Of a stretch of DNA of 8,776 nucleotides, positions 6,112 through 8,776 are shown in pieces. Source of the stretch: an uncultured Agitococcus sp. (GTDB lineage Bacteria > Pseudomonadota > Gammaproteobacteria > Pseudomonadales > Moraxellaceae); NCBI RefSeq assembly GCF_937920075.1, contig NZ_CALETI010000401.1, positions 1-8,776 of the forward strand, in the 5' to 3' direction. The notes under the pieces are model-generated. The model was not told the origin of the DNA. It saw only the letters and a list, made by a program, of their open reading frames with translations, and did not search any database. Both the position numbers and the translations under genes were made by a program. How positions within the stretch are numbered: position 1 is the first letter of the stretch; every line of letters starts with the position of its first letter.

Positions 6112-6127
6112 TGTGATTTATGTCACT
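6112..6127. promoter_or_regulatory. CRP/Vfr-like site TGTGA-N6-TCACT
   Basis: The site matches 9 of the 10 specified bases of the cAMP-receptor-protein consensus TGTGA-N6-TCACA with the correct spacing and T-rich/A-rich flanks. It lies 101 bp upstream of the FecR-domain gene start and 139 bp upstream of smpB. One match of this quality could occur by chance in a window of this size at a rate well below one, so it is suggestive only. Confidence 0.4.
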
Positions 6128-6212
6128 CAAACAACAAGTGTATATCTTTTTAATTTTGTAAGATGTTATGTATAGCTTTACGATTTAGCTTGATGATAAT
6201 AGTAGTCTAGTA

Positions 6213-6228
6213 TTGCCTTTTAAGGCAA
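6213..6228. promoter_or_regulatory. Palindrome TTGCCTT-TT-AAGGCAA upstream of smpB
   Basis: Perfect seven-base arms around TT, 37 bp before the smpB start. It is followed by AATAACGAAG and then TTTTTT (6239-6244), so as RNA it is a small leader hairpin with a delayed T tract; as DNA it could be an operator. A GATAAT box (6195-6200) upstream is a possible -10 without a good -35. Confidence 0.35.
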
Positions 6229-6265
6229 AATAACGAAGTTTTTTCTATATTTTTTATTGGTTATT

Positions 6266-6739
6266 ATGAGTCAAAAACATCAAGGAACCTCTAACAACAC
6301 AATTGCTCAAAACAAACGAGCAAGACATGATTATTTTATTGAAGACACCTACGAGGCAGGTATTGTATTACAAGGTTGGGAAGTCAAAGCCTTACGCGTT
6401 GGTCGTATGTCATTGGTGGACTCTTATGTGTTACTCAAAGATGGCGAAGCGTTTTTATTAGGCTCTAATATTACGCCTTTGTTATCAACCTCAACACATT
6501 ATGTTCCCGAAGCAACACGTACACGTAAATTATTGCTTAATAGACGTGAATTAAATCGTTTAATTGGTGCTGTACAACAAAAAGGTTATACCTGTTTGGC
6601 TTTATCTTTTTATTGGAAAAATGGTTTGGCCAAATGCCAAATTGGTTTGGCCAAAGGTAAACAATTGCATGATAAACGTCATAGCGAAAAAGAACGTGAT
6701 TGGCAGCGCGAAAAACAACGTATTTTTAAGAATCACTAA
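6266..6739 (+). CDS. smpB: SsrA-binding protein SmpB
   Basis: The tmRNA-binding partner needed for trans-translation, in which stalled ribosomes are freed and the nascent chain is tagged for destruction. The protein has 157 residues. It shows NKRARHDYFIEDTYEAGIVL (about 14-33), GWEVKALR (about 35-42), the conserved oligonucleotide-binding core to SFYWKNGLAK, and a C-terminal tail GKQLHDKR then EKERDWQREKQRI that becomes helical in the decoding channel. I chose the ATG at 6266 because it gives the standard MSQKH-type start; a TTG at 6257 is possible. No clear ribosome binding site is visible, so translation may be weak or depend on the AT-rich leader. ssrA follows 67 nt downstream on the same strand, as in many gammaproteobacteria. 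Confidence 0.97.
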   Translation: MSQKHQGTSNNTIAQNKRARHDYFIEDTYEAGIVLQGWEVKALRVGRMSLVDSYVLLKDGEAFLLGSNITPLLSTSTHYVPEATRTRKLLLNRRELNRLIGAVQQKGYTCLALSFYWKNGLAKCQIGLAKGKQLHDKRHSEKERDWQREKQRIFKNH

Positions 6740-6758
6740 AAATTACTTGCCAACAAGC

Positions 6759-6786
6759 TTGAAAAGCCCACGAATGACTATATATA
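6759..6786 (+). promoter_or_regulatory. Candidate ssrA promoter
   Basis: TTGAAA (6759-6764), a 16-bp spacer and TATATA (6781-6786). The run TATATATGATATAGT offers several overlapping -10 candidates up to TATAGT at 6790-6795. The mature tmRNA starts at 6807, so a short 5' extension would be removed by RNase P. Confidence 0.45.
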
Positions 6787-6806
6787 TGATATAGTTAACA
6801 AACTTT

Positions 6807-7162
6807 GGGGATGACATGGCTTCGACGGCGGTGATGAAACTCTGAGGTGCATGTCGAGAGTGAGGTGTCTCTCGTAAATAAAAATCTCAAAATATAGTCG
6901 CAAACGACGAAACCTACGCACTCGCAGCTTAATAGTTAGCGAAACAATGAACCCATGCGCCGGTGGCTGGGGGATTTGGGCGTAACGCTACACTGGCTAC
7001 GCTTTATGTCTCGTCTCGCGGCATAAATCTAAAACTTAGAGAATCGTTGGCTACTCCCTGTCGGTCGGGTCGTAGTCGATTAAATCAATAGACTAGACTA
7101 AACATGTAGAGCCAAGAGCGTAGTGCTGACGGACGCGGGTTCAATTCCCGCCATCTCCACCA
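6807..7162 (+). ncRNA. ssrA: Transfer-messenger RNA (tmRNA)
   Basis: A 356-nt tmRNA that acts as alanyl-tRNA and as a short message on stalled ribosomes, with SmpB. The tRNA-like ends are clear: GGGGATG (6807-6813) pairs with CATCTCC (7152-7158), with one G-U pair, and ACCA is encoded at 7159-7162. The 5' end continues with GACATGGCTTCGACG, the standard tmRNA start. The T arm is GCGGG / TTCAATT / CCCGC (7135-7151). The tag frame begins at GCA 6900. The one-piece form is normal for gammaproteobacteria. The 3' end is fully intact although a mobile element starts there. Confidence 0.98.
6900..6935 (+). other. ssrA: tmRNA tag-peptide reading frame, ANDETYALAA
   Basis: Codons GCA AAC GAC GAA ACC TAC GCA CTC GCA GCT encode ANDETYALAA, ended by tandem stops TAA TAG (6930-6935). 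The resume codon is GCA, preceded by TAGTC as expected. The C-terminal ALAA is the signal read by ClpXP and ClpAP. To my knowledge this tag is that of Acinetobacter, which supports the Moraxellaceae assignment. Confidence 0.93.
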
Positions 7163-7186
7163 ATTACCCTTCCAAAGACATCCAAT

Positions 7187-7229
7187 AAAGGCCAGCAAAC
7201 CTAATAAAATAAAGGGTTCTGGCCTTTTT
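7187..7229 (+). terminator. Terminator downstream of ssrA
   Basis: AAAGGCCAG (7187-7195) pairs with CTGGCCTTT (7219-7227), and AACC (7198-7201) can pair with GGTT (7215-7218) inside the loop, followed by a T tract (7225-7229). It should end the tmRNA precursor 25-65 nt past the mature 3' end. If the crossover is in the tmRNA acceptor stem, this terminator belongs to the element. Confidence 0.8.
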
Positions 7230-7233
7230 CATT

Positions 7234-7250
7234 TCCGATACTGTCCGATA
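7234..7250 (+). repeat. Direct repeat TCCGATA, 10-bp period
   Basis: TCCGATA occurs at 7234-7240 and again at 7244-7250. One helical turn of spacing puts both on the same face of the DNA. It lies between the ssrA terminator and the RGGTAAY cluster and may be a further recombination-protein site. Confidence 0.4.
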
Positions 7251-7284
7251 GAATCTATTGAAATCCAAGGGTAACTGGGGGTAA

Positions 7285-7329
7285 TATTTGAGGTAACACA
7301 CCTACCCTCACAGGCAGTTACCTCAAATA
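7285..7329. repeat. 13-bp perfect inverted repeat ahead of the integrase gene
   Basis: TATTTGAGGTAAC (7285-7297) and GTTACCTCAAATA (7317-7329) are perfect complements separated by 19 bp. The right arm ends just upstream of a possible integrase promoter, so it could serve as an operator, as an arm-site pair for integrase, or both. Confidence 0.6.
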
Positions 7330-7335
7330 CCATTT

Positions 7336-7365
7336 TTGCCAACAAATATTGAGCCTGCCTAGATT
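7336..7365 (+). promoter_or_regulatory. Possible integrase promoter
   Basis: TTGCCA (7336-7341), 18-bp spacer, TAGATT (7360-7365): 5 of 6 and 4 of 6 consensus bases. It directly follows the inverted repeat, which would allow integrase or another element protein to control it. Confidence 0.35.
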
Positions 7366-7406
7366 TTAGCTGCATGATACGAATGGCCTCTTTTAAGGAG
7401 CTTGCT

Positions 7407-8594
7407 ATGCCTCTTAGCGATACTCAATGTAAAACGGCAAAGCCTAAAGAAAAACCATATAAAATGACTGATGAAAAAGGTCTTTATCTTTTGGTAGCTG
7501 TGAGTGGTGGGAAATGGTGGCGATTTAATTATCGCTTTGAACAAAAGCATAAAACACTATCAATGGGTACATACCCTGAGACTAGCCTGAAACAAGCGCG
7601 AGAAAAACGCGATGAAGCCCGAAAATTAGTGGCGGCTGGTATAGACCCTGGCGTTAATCGTAAAGCTAGCAAAGCAGCCAAAGAAGGTGAAATTGCTAAC
7701 AGTTTTGAAATAGTAGCTCGTGAATGGCACACAAAACAATCTACGAGCTGGGTTGACTCTCACAGTGAAAAAATTATCCGTCGCCTTGAAAGAGATATAT
7801 TTCCTTGGTTGGGACATTTACCCATTTCAGCAATTACTGCACCCGAAATATTAGAAACACTACGACGGATTGAAGATAGAGGAGCCATTGAAACAGCACA
7901 TCGTGCGCATCAAAACTGTAGTCAAGTTTTTCGTTATGCTATTGCAACAGGTAGAGCAACTTATAATCCTGCACCAGACCTCAAAGGTGCATTACCTCCT
8001 GTAAAGCAGAGTCACCTTGCAGCTATTACCGACCCCAAAATAATTGGCGATTTATTACGTGCTATAGATAGTTATCAAGGTTCTTTTGTGACTAAAAGTG
8101 CATTACGATTAGCACCTCTAGTTTTTGTACGCCCTGGCGAATTACGTGCTGCGGAATGGATTGAGTTTGATATAGAAAAAGCAGAGTGGAATATTCCTGC
8201 AACGAGAATGAAAATGCGTGAGCCACATCTTGTGCCACTTTCATCTCAGGCTATCAGTATATTAAAAGAATTATATCCACTGACAGGTAATGGGCGTTAT
8301 GTATTTCCAAGCGCACGTACTACCCAACGTCCCATGAGTGATAATGCAATTCTTGCTGCATTACGACGTATGGGATTTAGTAAAGATGAAATGAGTGGTC
8401 ATGGATTTAGGGCAATGGCTCGTACAGTGCTTGATGAGGTATTGCAGATACGCCCCGATTTTATTGAACATCAATTAGCCCATGCTGTCAGAGACCCCAA
8501 TGGCCGTGCCTATAATCGTACTGCACATAAAGCTGAGCGTCACAAAATGATGCAACAATGGGCTGATTATTTGGACTCATTAAAAAATAATTAA
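7407..8594 (+). CDS. P4-type tyrosine recombinase (integrase)
   Basis: A 395-residue site-specific recombinase that inserts and excises the element. The N-terminal arm-binding domain begins PLSDTQCKTAKPKEKPYKM and includes GLYLLV and LSMGTYP (DUF4102-type, residues about 1-90); a central core-binding domain spans about 100-200; the catalytic domain holds Arg242 (in FVRPGELR), a probable Lys269 (TRMKMR), HGFR (His332, Arg335), His359 (QLAHAV) and the nucleophile Tyr369 (GRAYNR). The C-terminus MMQQWADYLDSL is typical of the P4 group. No key residue is missing, so the enzyme looks active. I chose the ATG at 7407, which has AAGGAG 6 nt upstream and gives the family's usual start; an ATG at 7374 lacks such a site. 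It is transcribed alone and followed by a terminator at 8667-8702. Base use is close to that of its neighbours. Confidence 0.95.
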   Translation: MPLSDTQCKTAKPKEKPYKMTDEKGLYLLVAVSGGKWWRFNYRFEQKHKTLSMGTYPETSLKQAREKRDEARKLVAAGIDPGVNRKASKAAKEGEIANSFEIVAREWHTKQSTSWVDSHSEKIIRRLERDIFPWLGHLPISAITAPEILETLRRIEDRGAIETAHRAHQNCSQVFRYAIATGRATYNPAPDLKGALPPVKQSHLAAITDPKIIGDLLRAIDSYQGSFVTKSALRLAPLVFVRPGELRAAEWIEFDIEKAEWNIPATRMKMREPHLVPLSSQAISILKELYPLTGNGRYVFPSARTTQRPMSDNAILAALRRMGFSKDEMSGHGFRAMARTVLDEVLQIRPDFIEHQLAHAVRDPNGRAYNRTAHKAERHKMMQQWADYLDSLKNN

Positions 8595-8666
8595 CCTCGA
8601 TTCCAAAGATTTTCAAATACATATTACTTAAGTGAGTGAAACAAACTCATTTCCTCCATCCCTTAT

Positions 8667-8702
8667 TAAAGCCCCATACCGCATCTGTGGTATGGGGCTT
8701 TA
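8667..8702 (+). terminator. Terminator after the integrase gene
   Basis: TAAAGCCCCATACC (8667-8680) pairs perfectly over 14 bp with GGTATGGGGCTTTA (8689-8702), and the loop can close by two more pairs. The T tract is short and broken on both strands, so it may work in both directions or need help from Rho. Confidence 0.75.
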
Positions 8703-8724
8703 TGCTTTTACAGGATTCATTATC

Positions 8725-8776
8725 ATGACTATTCGTTGTCCATATTGTTTATCGTATCAAGTCGATACCCTCAATC
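8725..8776 (+). CDS. Start of an unidentified gene with an N-terminal CPxC motif (partial)
   Basis: An open frame of 17 codons runs off the window end. It begins MTIRCPYCLSYQVDTLN. AGGA (8712-8715) lies 9 nt before the ATG. The RCPYC start resembles zinc-ribbon proteins such as the phage Ogr/Delta activators or the N-termini of some transposases; the visible part is too short to choose. It begins only 22 nt after the terminator stem, so its promoter is either inside that stretch or upstream of the hairpin. Confidence 0.45.
   Translation, partial: MTIRCPYCLSYQVDTLN

Larger units (their letters stand above)
6012..6265. other. Divergent region between the FecR-domain gene and smpB
   Basis: A 254-bp AT-rich region without a gene. 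It contains a CRP-like site (6112-6127), a palindrome ahead of smpB (6213-6228) and a weaker inverted repeat TGGTA-N7-TACCA (6055-6071). No strong -35/-10 pair could be fixed for either gene. Confidence 0.5.
7163..7329. repeat. Cluster of RGGTAAY motifs at the attachment site
   Basis: Copies are GGGTAAC (7269-7275), GGGTAAT (7279-7285) and AGGTAAC (7291-7297) on the plus strand, and inverted copies ATTACCC (7163-7169) and GTTACCT (7317-7323). The first two start 10 bp apart and the third 12 bp further, roughly one helical turn each. Repeated short motifs flanking an att core, in both orientations, look like arm-type integrase or excisionase binding sites. Confidence 0.5.
7135..8776 (+). mobile_element. 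Left end of an integrated element at the ssrA 3' end (partial)
   Basis: A P4-type integrase gene lies 244 bp downstream of ssrA and reads away from it, the usual layout when a genomic island or prophage uses the tmRNA 3' end as attB. The crossover would lie within the T-arm/acceptor stem sequence, about 7135-7162, which then is the attL core. The exact core and the right end (attR, a second copy of this sequence) are outside the window. Integrase, a terminator and the first codons of a further gene are what is visible of the element. Confidence 0.75.

Noticed and set aside
6257..6265. TTG start for smpB three codons upstream
   Set aside because: It has no better ribosome binding site, and the ATG at 6266 gives the standard N-terminus.
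7359..7817. Minus-strand open frames inside the integrase gene
   Set aside because: They are antisense shadows of a clear integrase with all catalytic residues; none resembles a known protein.
8600..8776. Right attachment site of the element
   Set aside because: I found no second copy of the tmRNA 3' sequence here; the visible inverted repeat is a terminator-type hairpin.
1..8776. CRISPR array
   Set aside because: No regularly spaced direct repeats of suitable length appear anywhere in the window.

Overview
The window reads as AT-rich chromosomal DNA of a gammaproteobacterium, most likely a member of the Moraxellaceae (Acinetobacter and relatives). The grounds are the L28/L33 protein sequences (the L33 looks essentially identical to the Acinetobacter protein as I remember it), the mutM / ferredoxin / coaD neighbourhood known from Pseudomonas and relatives, the smpB-ssrA pair, and a tmRNA tag that reads ANDETYALAA. 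I cannot name the species from sequence alone.

Layout. (1) Positions 40-2507 hold a divergent pair: a TetR-family repressor on the minus strand with a TTG start, and an aldehyde dehydrogenase of the coniferyl-aldehyde dehydrogenase type on the plus strand. The 371-bp region between them carries a sigma70-like promoter with a TTAGAG-N6-CTCTAA palindrome inside its spacer, a credible repressor operator. (2) Positions 2522-3056 are the rpmB-rpmG ribosomal operon (L28, L33), with a GC-rich-discriminator promoter and a strong terminator. (3) Positions 3117-4519 hold mutM (8-oxoguanine repair) and a small exported or membrane protein of unknown function with a terminator. (4) Positions 4541-6011, all minus strand, hold a FecR-domain periplasmic protein, a terminator, then coaD (coenzyme A synthesis) and an 8Fe ferredoxin. 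(5) Positions 6266-7162 hold smpB and ssrA, the two partners of trans-translation. (6) From the 3' end of ssrA to the window end lies the left edge of an integrated mobile element: a probable attL with repeated GGTAA-type motifs and inverted repeats, a P4-type tyrosine integrase with its catalytic residues intact, a terminator, and the first codons of a cargo gene with a CPxC zinc-ribbon-like start.

Most of the window (about 40-7160) is ordinary core genome. The part that may carry novelty is the element entered at about 7150, but its cargo lies beyond the window, so no new system can be named here. The most useful local observations are the operator candidates upstream of the dehydrogenase, the CRP-like site upstream of the FecR-domain gene, the terminator that directly abuts the coaD ribosome binding site, and the motif cluster at the attachment site.
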